Shown here one piece after another: positions 26,116 to 34,363 of a stretch of 64,000 nucleotides of DNA (the stretch's first letter is position 1; each line of letters starts with the position of its first letter). The notes beneath the pieces were generated by a model that saw nothing but the letters and a program-made list of their open reading frames with translations, searched no databases and was not told where the DNA came from. Source of the DNA: Pseudoduganella danionis (lineage in GTDB: Bacteria; Pseudomonadota; Gammaproteobacteria; Burkholderiales; Burkholderiaceae_D). The position numbers and the translations under genes are program-made. The stretch is taken from assembly GCF_009720775.1 (NCBI RefSeq), contig NZ_WNKW01000005.1:332257-396256 (forward strand). The letters are read 5' to 3'.

Positions 26116-27021
26116 TTAGCGTGAGGATGGCAGCAATTGCTGCAGCGCCTGCTCCAGACTGGCGTAACGGAAATGGAAGCCCGTGGCCATTGTCCGTACG
26201 GGCTGAGCGCGCTGACCACCCAGTAGCAACACCGACATTTCGCCCAGCAGGCCGCGCAGCAGCCAGGCCGGTGCGGGCAATATGGCCGGACGGTGCAACT
26301 GGGCTGCCAGCAGGCGGGTAAACTCGGCATTGCGCACAGGCGTTGGCGCGCAGCCATTGTAAATGCCCTGGCTATCGACGCGCGCCAGCAAATGGTCGAA
26401 CATTGCCAGCAAGTCGTCCAGATGGATCCAGGGCATCCACTGCCGGCCATGGCCCAGTCGCCCACCCAGTCCTAAGCGGAATGGCAACAGCAGCCGCGCC
26501 AGCATGCCGCCGTGTACTGCCAGCACGGGCGCAATGCGCACGATGACAACACGGCTGCCTGACTGTGTGGCCTGCAGGGCCGCCTGTTCCCACGCTGCAC
26601 ATAGCTGTGCGCCAAAATCATGCCCGGGCACAGCCGCGCTTTCATCGACTGGCTGCTCGCCCGCATCGCCATACCAGCCCACCGCCGATGCCGACAGCAG
26701 TACAGGCGCAGGTGCTGGCAGGCTGGCCATCCACTGCACTAGCGCCTGCGTGGTCGCAATGCGGCTATCCCACAGCAGGCGTTTGCGGCGCGCACTCCAT
26801 GGCCGGTCGGCAATGGGGGCGCCGGCCAGATTCACCACTACATCCGGCCTGTAGCCAGTTTCCAGCTGGCTCAGCGCGGCGATACCGCGCGCGCCGCTGC
26901 ACAGCGCTGCCACCCTGTCAGGACTACGGCTGAGTACCGTCAGGGCATGGCCAGCAGCCTGCCAGCGCTGGCACAGCGCGCGCCCTATCATCCCGGTGCC
27001 GCCTGTGATCAGTATCTGCAT
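26116..27021 (-). CDS. TIGR01777-family SDR epimerase
   Basis: A 301-residue extended SDR with the N-terminal GGTGMIGRALCQRW, the VNLAGAPIADRPWSARRKRLLWDSRI block specific to TIGR01777, SASAVGWYGDAG and a C-terminal DUF1731 domain (LLLGGQRAQPVRTMATGFHFRYASLEQALQQLL). The function is not established. It recurs beside light-induced photolyase, folE and fatty-acid genes in Gammaproteobacteria, which matches its place here at the end of the folE-BLUF run, 30 bp after the BLUF gene. Confidence 0.88.
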   Translation of the reverse strand: MQILITGGTGMIGRALCQRWQAAGHALTVLSRSPDRVAALCSGARGIAALSQLETGYRPDVVVNLAGAPIADRPWSARRKRLLWDSRIATTQALVQWMASLPAPAPVLLSASAVGWYGDAGEQPVDESAAVPGHDFGAQLCAAWEQAALQATQSGSRVVIVRIAPVLAVHGGMLARLLLPFRLGLGGRLGHGRQWMPWIHLDDLLAMFDHLLARVDSQGIYNGCAPTPVRNAEFTRLLAAQLHRPAILPAPAWLLRGLLGEMSVLLLGGQRAQPVRTMATGFHFRYASLEQALQQLLPSSR

Positions 27022-27051
27022 GCTGAGCTGAGCTTGTTATGCGCCAGGAGT

Positions 27052-27477
27052 TCAGGCGCGGCCCAACACCGAGGCCGAAGCGATCAGCTCATCCACCAGC
27101 GCCATGGAACTGCTGCCGGGAAGCTGGAAGGGATCGAATACGGGCAGCGCTGAATAGCGTAGCAGCGTGGCCGGGTTGAGCCGGTCCAGATTGGTCTGTC
27201 CCATGGTCCAGCCGGAGTAGCGCCGCTCGGTAATTTCACCATAGTGCAGCAGCACCACGTTGTGATGCCGGTTGTCGCACTGGATGCGCGAGAACAAGCG
27301 ATTGACCTGCTCCCGCCCGCCCTCCAGCAACTGCAGGAAGTAGCGGTCGCCATGGCACAGCACGCCGGTAATGCCTTCGGAAGGATTGCGCAGACGGGCT
27401 TGCTGCAGTATCACACTGACGGTGGCCGGTGTGTTATCGGCAGCGGCGCGGCTGGCATACAGAAGTTGGACTAGCAT
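27052..27477 (-). CDS. BLUF-domain blue-light photoreceptor
   Basis: A 141-residue stand-alone BLUF protein that senses blue light through FAD. All key residues of the AppA/PixD photocycle can be placed: Tyr7 in LLYASRA, Asn31 in LRNPSEGITGVLC, Gln49 in YFLQLLEG, and Trp90/Met92 in YSGWTMG. Only a short helical cap of about 45 residues follows the core and there is no output domain, so it must act through a partner, as PixD does. It lies 21 bp after folE and 30 bp before the TIGR01777 gene on the same strand, so the photoreceptor is probably made under the same promoter as the genes it may help control. Confidence 0.93.
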   Translation of the reverse strand: MLVQLLYASRAAADNTPATVSVILQQARLRNPSEGITGVLCHGDRYFLQLLEGGREQVNRLFSRIQCDNRHHNVVLLHYGEITERRYSGWTMGQTNLDRLNPATLLRYSALPVFDPFQLPGSSSMALVDELIASASVLGRA

Positions 27478-27498
27478 GGCGACTCCGTGTAGTGGACG

Positions 27499-28203
27499 TT
27501 AGCGTTTGATGAGGGAAAGGAATTCGCGCCGCAGGGCCGGGTCCTTGAGGAAGGAACCGTGCATCACGCTATTTACCATCAGCGCATCGGTATCCTTGAC
27601 GCCGCGCCAGTGCATGCAGAAATGCTCGGCTTCCATGATCACGGCCAGTCCGTCCGGCTGCATTTTTTCCTGTAGCAGTTCGGCCAGTTGCACCACGGCT
27701 TCTTCCTGTATCTGCGGGCGGTTCATCACCCATGCGGCCAGACGCGCGTATTTGGACAGGCCGATCAGATTGGAGTGCTGGTTGGGCATCACGCCTATCC
27801 ACACCTTGCCCATGATGGGACACAAGTGGTGCGAACAGGCGCTACGCACCGTGATGGGGCCGATGATCATCAGCTCGTTCAGCAAGGCCGCATTGGGGAA
27901 CTCCGTGACGGGCGGCGGCGGCGTGTAGCGGCCACCGAAGATCTCCTGCAGATACATCTTGGCCACACGCCGCGCCGTGCCCTGGGTGTTGTGGTCGCTT
28001 ACCGTGTCGATCACCAGACTTTCCAGCACGCCCTGCATGCGCGCGCTGACCTCGTCCAGCAACTGGTCCATTTCGCCCGGTTCGATATAGGCGGCGATAT
28101 TGTCGTTGGCGTGGAAGCGCGTACCGCTGGCCATCAGGCGCGCGCGGATGCGCTCGGAGACGGACTGGCTCTGCTCTGTTACAGGGATAGGCTGGTAGTT
28201 CAT
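27499..28203 (-). CDS. folE: GTP cyclohydrolase I
   Basis: A 234-residue enzyme that turns GTP into 7,8-dihydroneopterin triphosphate, the first step to folate and pterins. The zinc and active-site segment VRSACSHHLCPIMGKVWIGVMP (two Cys/His ligands) and EAEHFCMHWRGVKD (third ligand Cys) are intact. The N-terminal 25 residues are variable. It leads the folE-BLUF-SDR run and has the same two-part promoter element as the photolyase operon. Such light-linked folE copies are known in pseudomonads; the pterin may serve as a photolyase antenna or in another light-related cofactor. Whether the cell has a second housekeeping folE is not visible here. Confidence 0.93.
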   Translation of the reverse strand: MNYQPIPVTEQSQSVSERIRARLMASGTRFHANDNIAAYIEPGEMDQLLDEVSARMQGVLESLVIDTVSDHNTQGTARRVAKMYLQEIFGGRYTPPPPVTEFPNAALLNELMIIGPITVRSACSHHLCPIMGKVWIGVMPNQHSNLIGLSKYARLAAWVMNRPQIQEEAVVQLAELLQEKMQPDGLAVIMEAEHFCMHWRGVKDTDALMVNSVMHGSFLKDPALRREFLSLIKR

Positions 28204-28264
28204 GTGGCCGCTTTCAGTAAATGGCGCTGCGGGAAATCAGACGTGCAGCGCGACAGCCACATGA

Positions 28265-28301
28265 TACTACTACGCGGTAATATCTGCTACCGATCAGTAA
28301 C
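28265..28301 (-). promoter_or_regulatory. Composite operator/promoter upstream of folE
   Basis: Read on the minus strand: GTTACT-GATC-GGTAGC (28301-28286), 13 bp, TAGTAGTA (28272-28265), then 61 bp to the folE ATG. It matches the element before the photolyase operon in both parts, in spacing and in direction. It overlaps the last codons of the monooxygenase gene. Confidence 0.7.
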
Positions 28302-29481
28302 CAGCCCTTTCGCTGCCCGTGCCCTGCTGCTGGAACGCTGCCATGCCGCTAGCCCGGTTGGCGCGCGCTGCCAGCAGACGTTCATCGGCACTAGCGTACT
28401 GGCGATCCCAGGCCAGCACCTTGGGCGTCATCAGCCGGTGCCACAGCGGCGGTATCATGGCGACCACGATGGTGGTCAGGTAGCCACCCACCATCATCGG
28501 CGCATCGGGATAGGGCTTGAGGTCCTGATATGGCACTTCACCCTGCGCATGGTGGTGCGAATGGCGCGTCAGGTTGAACATGGTCCAGGAACTCAGGCGG
28601 CGGTTGGTATTCCACGAATGGCGCGGCTGCACGGGTGTGGCAGGGTCACGCACCATGCCGTAGTGCTCCATGTAGTTGACCACTTCCAGCAAAGCCTTGC
28701 CCCACAGGCCGCACAGCATAAAATAGCCGGCCACCAGCGGGCCGCCGGCCAGCCAGGCCAGCGCTACCAGCGCTGCGCTCATCAGATGGCCGCGTATTAC
28801 TGCGTTGTACGGCGACCAGACACTATGTCCCTGCCGCTGCAAACGGCGTGCCTCGATTTCCCACGCACTCAGATTACCTCTTACAGTCGATACCAGCACA
28901 TGCCAATAGACATTGCGCCCCCGTGGTGCCGTCGCCGGATCCTGCTCGGTAGAGACATAACGGTGGTGGCCGTACACGTGCTCGATTGCAAACACGGTAT
29001 CGAAGCTGAAGGCCAGCAACCAGCGCCCCACCAGCAGCGAGACGGGGTCCCACGTGCGGTGCGTCAGCTCGTGGCCCGTGATGGTGCCTATCAGGCCTAT
29101 CATCAACCCTGTCAGCAACACGCCGCTGACGTGATGCGGAAGCGAAGTTGCCGCGCGCGCGGCCAGCAAATCATAGCCGGTCAGCGCACCAAGCTTGGCG
29201 CCCACACCTAACAGGTCCGCATCGCACACGCTCCAGACTGAGGCAAATACAACTGCCGCCAATAGTGGCAAGGCTAGCCATAACTGGAAGGTCAGCAGGC
29301 CACCCCATGCTAATTGGGGCGTCGAAATATCGTCACCGCTGAGCGCATCGCCGGCGATGTACAGCGTCACGATGAAGGCAAAACCAGCACTAATCCAGCT
29401 ACCACCTGCCAGCAATGCTGCCAGCGCCAGCAGCCCTATCAGATGGAATAGAAAATACTTCAGATAATGCAGCAGCTTCAT
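28294..29481 (-). CDS. AlkB/XylM-family membrane di-iron monooxygenase
   Basis: A 395-residue inner-membrane protein with about six helices and the complete eight-histidine set of alkane hydroxylases: HELTH (137-141), HVYGHH (168-173, followed by the STEQDPATAPRG stretch of AlkB), NYMEHYG (269-275) and RHSHHHA (306-312). It should oxygenate a terminal methyl or other unactivated carbon of a lipid-like substrate. It follows the reductase gene with no gap, which is the XylM/XylA arrangement; AlkB proper normally uses rubredoxin, and no rubredoxin gene is here. It may be part of the lipid chemistry of the light regulon or a separate hydrocarbon-use gene. The substrate is unknown. Confidence 0.88.
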   Translation of the reverse strand: MKLLHYLKYFLFHLIGLLALAALLAGGSWISAGFAFIVTLYIAGDALSGDDISTPQLAWGGLLTFQLWLALPLLAAVVFASVWSVCDADLLGVGAKLGALTGYDLLAARAATSLPHHVSGVLLTGLMIGLIGTITGHELTHRTWDPVSLLVGRWLLAFSFDTVFAIEHVYGHHRYVSTEQDPATAPRGRNVYWHVLVSTVRGNLSAWEIEARRLQRQGHSVWSPYNAVIRGHLMSAALVALAWLAGGPLVAGYFMLCGLWGKALLEVVNYMEHYGMVRDPATPVQPRHSWNTNRRLSSWTMFNLTRHSHHHAQGEVPYQDLKPYPDAPMMVGGYLTTIVVAMIPPLWHRLMTPKVLAWDRQYASADERLLAARANRASGMAAFQQQGTGSERAGY

Positions 29482-30492
29482 TTAAGTCTCCCTTGTTATA
29501 GTGGTAAAACGGTCTGCATGAATATGGGCGGCAGCCACGCCCTGTTCGATCAGGCTGGCCGTGCACGCATCGACCATGGCGGGTGGGCCGCACAGGTAGG
29601 CATGGGCGCCAGCCGGTAGATATGTCGCGAGATGTTGCGGCACCAGGCCGCTGGCCCCGGGCCAATCGGTCTGCTCCGACAGCACGGGCACAAACACAAA
29701 ACAGCCACGCCAATTGCGCGCCAGCGTTTCAATTTCGTCGAGGGCGTATAAGTCCTCACGACGGCGCACTCCAAACATCAGCGTCGCGTCGCGCTGCACG
29801 CCCTGCTGCGCAGCGTCCTGCAGCAGCGCCAGCACGGGTGCCAGTCCGCTTCCGCCGGCAATCAGCATCAGCGGCGCATCGGCTGCACGTAGCCAAAAGT
29901 CGCCATGCGGCCCTGTCACCGTAACAGTTTCGTTCAATACCGAGTGTTGATGGACGCGCGAGGAAAACTGCCCGCCAGCCATGTGCTTGATAAAAAACTG
30001 CAGCACGCCATCGGCACGGGCAGGCGTGGCGAAGGAATAGCTACGCTCGCAAGCTGGCAGGCTCTCTAGTGCTAACTGGGCATATTGGCCAGCCCTGTAT
30101 TCGAGTGGGGTATCCAGTTGCACCGTCAGCCGGCAGATATCGTGAGTGAGTTGCTGCTGGCCGGTGACGCGGCCGGTGAACTGCCGCGCCGGCGTGGTGT
30201 CGAGTGCGACTTCGATCGCCACATCCTGAGTGGGTACGGACTGGCAGGCGAGGATGTAGCCCGCTGTCAGTTCCTGCCCGGTCAGCACATAGGCGGCGCT
30301 GGTGAGTTCCTTGACTTTGCCGGACACCAGCCGGCATTTGCAGGTGGCGCAACCGCCTACGCGGCAACTGTGGGGAAAGGCCATGCCATGGCGCAGCGCC
30401 GCTTGCAGCACAGTCTCGCGCGGCTGCATCGCCATCGCCACACCATTGATGGTGGCGACAGGTGCAGCAGCTTTTTTGAACAGTGAGAACAT
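29482..30492 (-). CDS. XylA-like 2Fe-2S ferredoxin/FAD/NAD(P)H reductase
   Basis: A 336-residue electron-transfer protein for the adjacent monooxygenase. The N-terminal plant-type ferredoxin has its four Cys in PHSCRVGGCATCKC and ILACQS; the middle FAD domain has ERSYSFATP; the C-terminal NAD(P) domain has GGSGLAPVLALL and YLCGPPAMVDA. This order (ferredoxin first) is that of XylA and similar reductases. I use the ATG at 30492; a TTG at 30504 would add four residues. A 7-bp inverted repeat sits directly upstream. It is the first gene of a minus-strand run that continues to 26.1 kb. Confidence 0.9.
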   Translation of the reverse strand: MFSLFKKAAAPVATINGVAMAMQPRETVLQAALRHGMAFPHSCRVGGCATCKCRLVSGKVKELTSAAYVLTGQELTAGYILACQSVPTQDVAIEVALDTTPARQFTGRVTGQQQLTHDICRLTVQLDTPLEYRAGQYAQLALESLPACERSYSFATPARADGVLQFFIKHMAGGQFSSRVHQHSVLNETVTVTGPHGDFWLRAADAPLMLIAGGSGLAPVLALLQDAAQQGVQRDATLMFGVRRREDLYALDEIETLARNWRGCFVFVPVLSEQTDWPGASGLVPQHLATYLPAGAHAYLCGPPAMVDACTASLIEQGVAAAHIHADRFTTITRET

Positions 30493-30501
30493 GATTTCGA
30501 C

Positions 30502-30520
30502 CAAGTCTTGAGGAGACTTG
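30502..30520 (-). promoter_or_regulatory. Inverted repeat before the reductase gene
   Basis: CAAGTCT-TGAGG-AGACTTG, a perfect 7-bp stem ending 9 bases from the ATG at 30492. It may be an operator or a leader hairpin; no clear Shine-Dalgarno is visible beside it. Confidence 0.4.
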
Positions 30521-30632
30521 ATCGTAGGCCAGCCTGCCGTGGGCGGCGAGGTTGGCGCTAGACAATCATGGGTCTTTTGTCGCCATTAGCAATAAACAAA
30601 CAATTGCGGCACTGGTGCCGCAGGCGTCGGAG

Positions 30633-31037
30633 CTATTTCTTAGCAACGTAACGGGCAAAGCTATCCAATATAGCCTGCCAGCCAGCACGCTGCTGTTCGA
30701 CCGGATAGACCGTCTCTGCATCGAAAGTCTCGCGCACCGTCACGCCCTCAGCGCCCGGCAGGAACTCGACCAGCAGCGAGCGGTCGCCGAACTGGCATTC
30801 GATCAGCTGTTGCGCTTCGACGCGCGTATAGGTGCCGGCAAAATCAAAGCCGTGGCTACCGTCTTTGGCTTCCATGCGCGAAGAAAAGGTGCCGCCTACG
30901 CGCAGGTCCACCTCAGCACGGGTGGTATGCCAGTCTGGCGAAGCGCTGTTCCACTGGACGATAGCCTCTGGCGTCGTCCAGCTTTGCCAGATAGTTTCCA
31001 GCGGCGCGGCAATGGTGGTTTCGACGGTAATTTTCAT
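30633..31037 (-). CDS. SRPBCC (AHSA1-like) family protein
   Basis: A 134-residue protein of the START-like fold, Activator of Hsp90 ATPase homologue group: VETTIAAPLETIWQSWTTPEAIVQWN at the N-terminus, LRVGGTFSSRMEAKDGSHGFDFAGTYTRVE in the sheet and AGWQAILDSFARYV as the final helix. Members bind small hydrophobic ligands and often pair with an ArsR repressor, but none is present. It is a single gene; a 13-bp palindrome lies 20 bp before its start. Confidence 0.85.
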   Translation of the reverse strand: MKITVETTIAAPLETIWQSWTTPEAIVQWNSASPDWHTTRAEVDLRVGGTFSSRMEAKDGSHGFDFAGTYTRVEAQQLIECQFGDRSLLVEFLPGAEGVTVRETFDAETVYPVEQQRAGWQAILDSFARYVAKK

Positions 31038-31057
31038 AGGGCGAGCTCCGGAGTTGG

Positions 31058-31070
31058 GTTAGTCACTAAC
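31058..31070. promoter_or_regulatory. Short perfect palindrome before the SRPBCC gene
   Basis: GTTAGT-C-ACTAAC. The position fits an operator for the minus-strand gene; the binding protein is unknown. Confidence 0.4.
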
Positions 31071-31474
31071 TAGCCTGAATAGTCCAAGCGAACAGGCATT
31101 CTATACGCATACCCACACAACATTGATGACATTACAACGTCGCGATCCCCCCCCCATTTTACCGTGGACGATGGAAGGGCGGCTAAGCGCCAAGTACCCA
31201 TTTCTGCTTCGGGGCGATGCCGCCAATGGTTATATTGGGCCAATCATAAACGTAATCCCATAGCCAGTCGCCGTGCATGCAACAACGATAGCGTTTGTGC
31301 TTCTTCAAAATTCAAATTACCGTTTACCGTTACATTAACATTTCCGACGGAAATATCCTGCCCGCGATATATATAGGTGCATACCCCGCCACCGTCGCGC
31401 ACCAAGCTCTCATAGACTTGAAATGTTGGTTCATTTTGCTTCAGCCGAGTCCCTCGAAAAAGAAAAGGAATCCC
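31071..31474. other. Non-coding stretch with a run of nine C
   Basis: About 400 bp with no gene I can support. It holds a homopolymer of nine C at 31147-31155, about 110 bp before the SRPBCC start on one side and 320 bp before the next gene on the other. Base composition drops towards AT from about 31.2 kb, which continues through the following gene. Confidence 0.6.
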
Positions 31475-32926
31475 ATGGCCAAGTCGCATTTGCTAAAGTC
31501 ACTCTTTCTTGCTACCTCAGTACTCGCCCTGTCAGCACAGGCAAGCCACGAAGAGTTAGTGCTATATAAAATATTTCACGACTACCAACATTCTGTGCCA
31601 GCCCAAGACCGTCCATATCGACTTCAATTGGATGGGCGCCAAATAAAACTAGGCTATACCGATAAGACTGGAGCGATCGTCACCGATCAACATCAACCGA
31701 AGACCAGACAGGAATTCGTCGCTGACATCTGGGGACTGGGTATTTACGTTTTTGTTATTGATGAAAAGGATAGAATTTCAGTGAAATATTTAGGGGACTC
31801 TGATTCCGATCACTATCTCTCCGGCACATGCCCACGTACAGCTAGCACTTGCAGTAGCAATGGCTTTTATTGGATACGACTGCTTGGAATCAATAGCAAT
31901 TTCGCTTCGGAGCCATACTCCTTAACCCTTCAAGGAAATACGGTTGAAGGTGCTGTGGATGCCGACGGCTATCTATTTATCCCGATGAACACGCCTCCCG
32001 CGATCTCCGAGACGATTACGCTGCGCCTCTGCATGGGCCCCGCTATCAGCATCAAAGTAGGACTGGACATAAAGGACTCCGAGTCAGCAATTATCCAATC
32101 AGGCAACGTACCTGCACCGACCGTGAAAAGCTGCAAATCGAGCACACTAAAGAATTACTCCCTGCGTTACGCGAAGGTGAATCACGGCATGCCATATATT
32201 TTTTCGCAATGGGCCAACGGTTCTACGCCAAGCGAGCTTATCGAGCAAAAACGAAGCACCGAGCAGGCTCTATTGAAAGACTACGAATTGCAGGCGACAG
32301 CAAATAATGATCGCATGGCCTGGCTCGGCGCGCTGCCACCCACATGGTCCGACACCGAATTCAGCGGCCGTCAGGACAAACTCTTCCACTCACTTAAGGC
32401 TGATATTTCATTCACTAAAGAAGACCTCTTGCAATTCCACTGCAAGACGCCAGACCAAGTCGGTAATGTTCCCAGCATGGATGCGGTAGAAGCATATATT
32501 GATGCATATTCGAGCGATTCTCCTACTCAAGTACAATTGACGCACTTGTACCAAGCGGCCGCGCAGGGCAACTGGCTAGCCATCGCTCTAGTCTATTCCT
32601 ATGAGAGTACTCAGGGTCGTCAAAAGGACGACAATCCCTACATTCACAACTATCGTATGTTGCAGCTTAGAGAATGGCTGCATGCGAGAAGAATCGGCGC
32701 CGTCTATACCATTTGGGGCGATACACTGAACTCAACGGGATACGTCACCGACATGCCCTACTACTACGCAGCACTACACGACGGCTATTCAAGTCAATAC
32801 GAGATAGGTGCAATGCTGCAAAACGAATCAGACCCGCGCTATCGAGACATCGGACTGAAGATGCAAGCATGCGCACTTCATGCGCTGCCTGCGTACGGAA
32901 AACTCTTCCAGAACACACGCGACTAG
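31475..32926 (+). CDS. Predicted periplasmic protein with two transthyretin-like repeats
   Basis: A 483-residue protein I do not recognise as a named family. The ATG at 31475 has AAAAGGAA before it and gives a clean signal peptide (MAKSHLLKSLFLATSVLALSAQA). The first part contains the same pattern twice: P-Y-x-L-x-L-x-G, a few residues, then G-x-x-D-x-x-G, at residues 47-66 and 147-165, as in carboxypeptidase-regulatory/transthyretin-like beta sandwiches; both are followed by strand-rich stretches. Four Cys at about 119, 126, 190 and 211 could form disulfides. The C-terminal 130 residues are helical and resemble a Sel1/TPR-like repeat region (LYQAAAQGNWLAIALVYSYE). It is AT-richer than its neighbours, suggesting recent acquisition. 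Secretion-system immunity or envelope roles are possible but unproven. Confidence 0.75.
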   Translation: MAKSHLLKSLFLATSVLALSAQASHEELVLYKIFHDYQHSVPAQDRPYRLQLDGRQIKLGYTDKTGAIVTDQHQPKTRQEFVADIWGLGIYVFVIDEKDRISVKYLGDSDSDHYLSGTCPRTASTCSSNGFYWIRLLGINSNFASEPYSLTLQGNTVEGAVDADGYLFIPMNTPPAISETITLRLCMGPAISIKVGLDIKDSESAIIQSGNVPAPTVKSCKSSTLKNYSLRYAKVNHGMPYIFSQWANGSTPSELIEQKRSTEQALLKDYELQATANNDRMAWLGALPPTWSDTEFSGRQDKLFHSLKADISFTKEDLLQFHCKTPDQVGNVPSMDAVEAYIDAYSSDSPTQVQLTHLYQAAAQGNWLAIALVYSYESTQGRQKDDNPYIHNYRMLQLREWLHARRIGAVYTIWGDTLNSTGYVTDMPYYYAALHDGYSSQYEIGAMLQNESDPRYRDIGLKMQACALHALPAYGKLFQNTRD

Positions 32927-33196
32927 GAACGATCTTTTGTTCGAGATTTTGGTCAGCGTACGCGCCTTAATCCCTGAGATACGATCGCCCCTTGCTCACC
33001 GCGCAAGTGACACGTCTATGAAAGCACCGGGTATGTCGCAGGAGTACCAACTACACCGAGTGTATCGGCCACAATTTCAAATACGGTTTACAGAGAAAGC
33101 GACGGCGAATGATCTCTTGTGCGCGACGGCGGCGTAATCCCACCATCTTGCGCACTCACCACGCGGGCCACAGAATTGCAAAGCTATTGCTGTGTT
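32927..33196. other. Intergenic region without recognised features
   Basis: About 270 bp between convergent genes. I see no coding region with support and no clear terminator. Confidence 0.5.
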
Positions 33197-34363
33197 TTAA
33201 GCGGGGACACCGCCGCAATCAGCATGCCTAGCGAGTTCCACCCGATTGCGGCCCAGTGACTTAGCCCGATACAGCGCATCGTCGGCGCGTCCGATCAGGG
33301 TATCCGCAGTATCCCCCGTGCGCCAGCTCGCAACCCCGAAGCTGGCAGTTTGGGCTGGATGTCCGTTCTGTTCTTCAAGCGCCACTCTTGCGCGCAGACT
33401 TCCGGCCACCACCAAGGCCTCGGCAGCATCAGTATTCGGCAGTAGTACACAGAATTCCTCGCCGCCATAGCGGAACGCATAATCCTGCATACGCAGACCT
33501 GCACGCAACCTCTGTCCAAAAGCGACCAGGGCGGCATCCCCTGCAAGGTGGCCAAAACGGTCATTTAGCTCTTTGAAATGATCAAGATCGACCAGCACCA
33601 CAGAAAATGGCCGGGCATCGCGAGCCGAGCTGTTCAGGGCTATCTGCAGGGCATTATCAAATGCGCGGCGATTGGCCAGGCCAGTCAAGCCGTCCGTAAG
33701 CGACTGTTGAACTATCATGGTTTCAGCCTTGATTTTGCACATCTGGACGAAGCCCAATTTGGTCACCACGATATAGACAAAACTGAAAATGAAAATCGCC
33801 TGATGCCATACCGGTGCGGCATTCAGATAGTCGGTATTCACCTGAGAAAGAATCAAGGCAAAGGCGCGCAAAGGCAGCACTATCCCCATCAGAAAATAGG
33901 CAAGCGCAACGGTGCGTTGGACTGGCTTGCTCTCGCTCTGCGATGCGCGCCACAGCGTCAGGGCATTGAGTAGCTCTAATGCGCCATAGACAAAACCATT
34001 AAAGATCGTCGCTACTTGATACTTTTGTCCAGCAACAGCGCCGACGACGACTACGCTTCCAACCATCGCCGCCAACCAGGGTTTGCTGTATGGCCGGCCG
34101 ACGAACTGCCGGATGGCCACGAAGTACAGCGATACCGACAACGCACCTAGACCATTGCCGAGCATGGGGCTAATCAAGGTCGCATCGCGCCCGCCTTGGG
34201 CCAGCAGCAGATAAGCGATGCTCTGACCGGAAACGCCGAACATCCAGGTACGCAGTCCATTTTTCCGATCAGCATCTGTTCGTGCAATCCACAACATGAC
34301 CGCCATCGCGCTCAGCATGCATGTCTGCGCAATCATCAGAGTAGGAATATCCACAAAACCCAA
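33197..34363 (-). CDS. Membrane-bound diguanylate cyclase (GGDEF)
   Basis: A 388-residue protein with about six or seven N-terminal membrane helices (residues 5-210, a MASE-like sensor) and a C-terminal GGDEF domain (about 220-380). The active site is RYGGEEF, and the RxxD inhibitory site is intact five residues before it (RMQDYAFRYGGEEF), so product feedback is expected. SLTDGLTGLANRRAFD opens the domain. It should make cyclic-di-GMP in response to a membrane signal. It ends the chromosomal segment before the tRNA-Val element. Confidence 0.92.
   Translation of the reverse strand: MGFVDIPTLMIAQTCMLSAMAVMLWIARTDADRKNGLRTWMFGVSGQSIAYLLLAQGGRDATLISPMLGNGLGALSVSLYFVAIRQFVGRPYSKPWLAAMVGSVVVVGAVAGQKYQVATIFNGFVYGALELLNALTLWRASQSESKPVQRTVALAYFLMGIVLPLRAFALILSQVNTDYLNAAPVWHQAIFIFSFVYIVVTKLGFVQMCKIKAETMIVQQSLTDGLTGLANRRAFDNALQIALNSSARDARPFSVVLVDLDHFKELNDRFGHLAGDAALVAFGQRLRAGLRMQDYAFRYGGEEFCVLLPNTDAAEALVVAGSLRARVALEEQNGHPAQTASFGVASWRTGDTADTLIGRADDALYRAKSLGRNRVELARHADCGGVPA

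Noticed and set aside
27688..29211. 507-codon plus-strand frame opposite folE and the monooxygenase
   Set aside because: It spans two real minus-strand genes and their promoter, and the translation has no family features.
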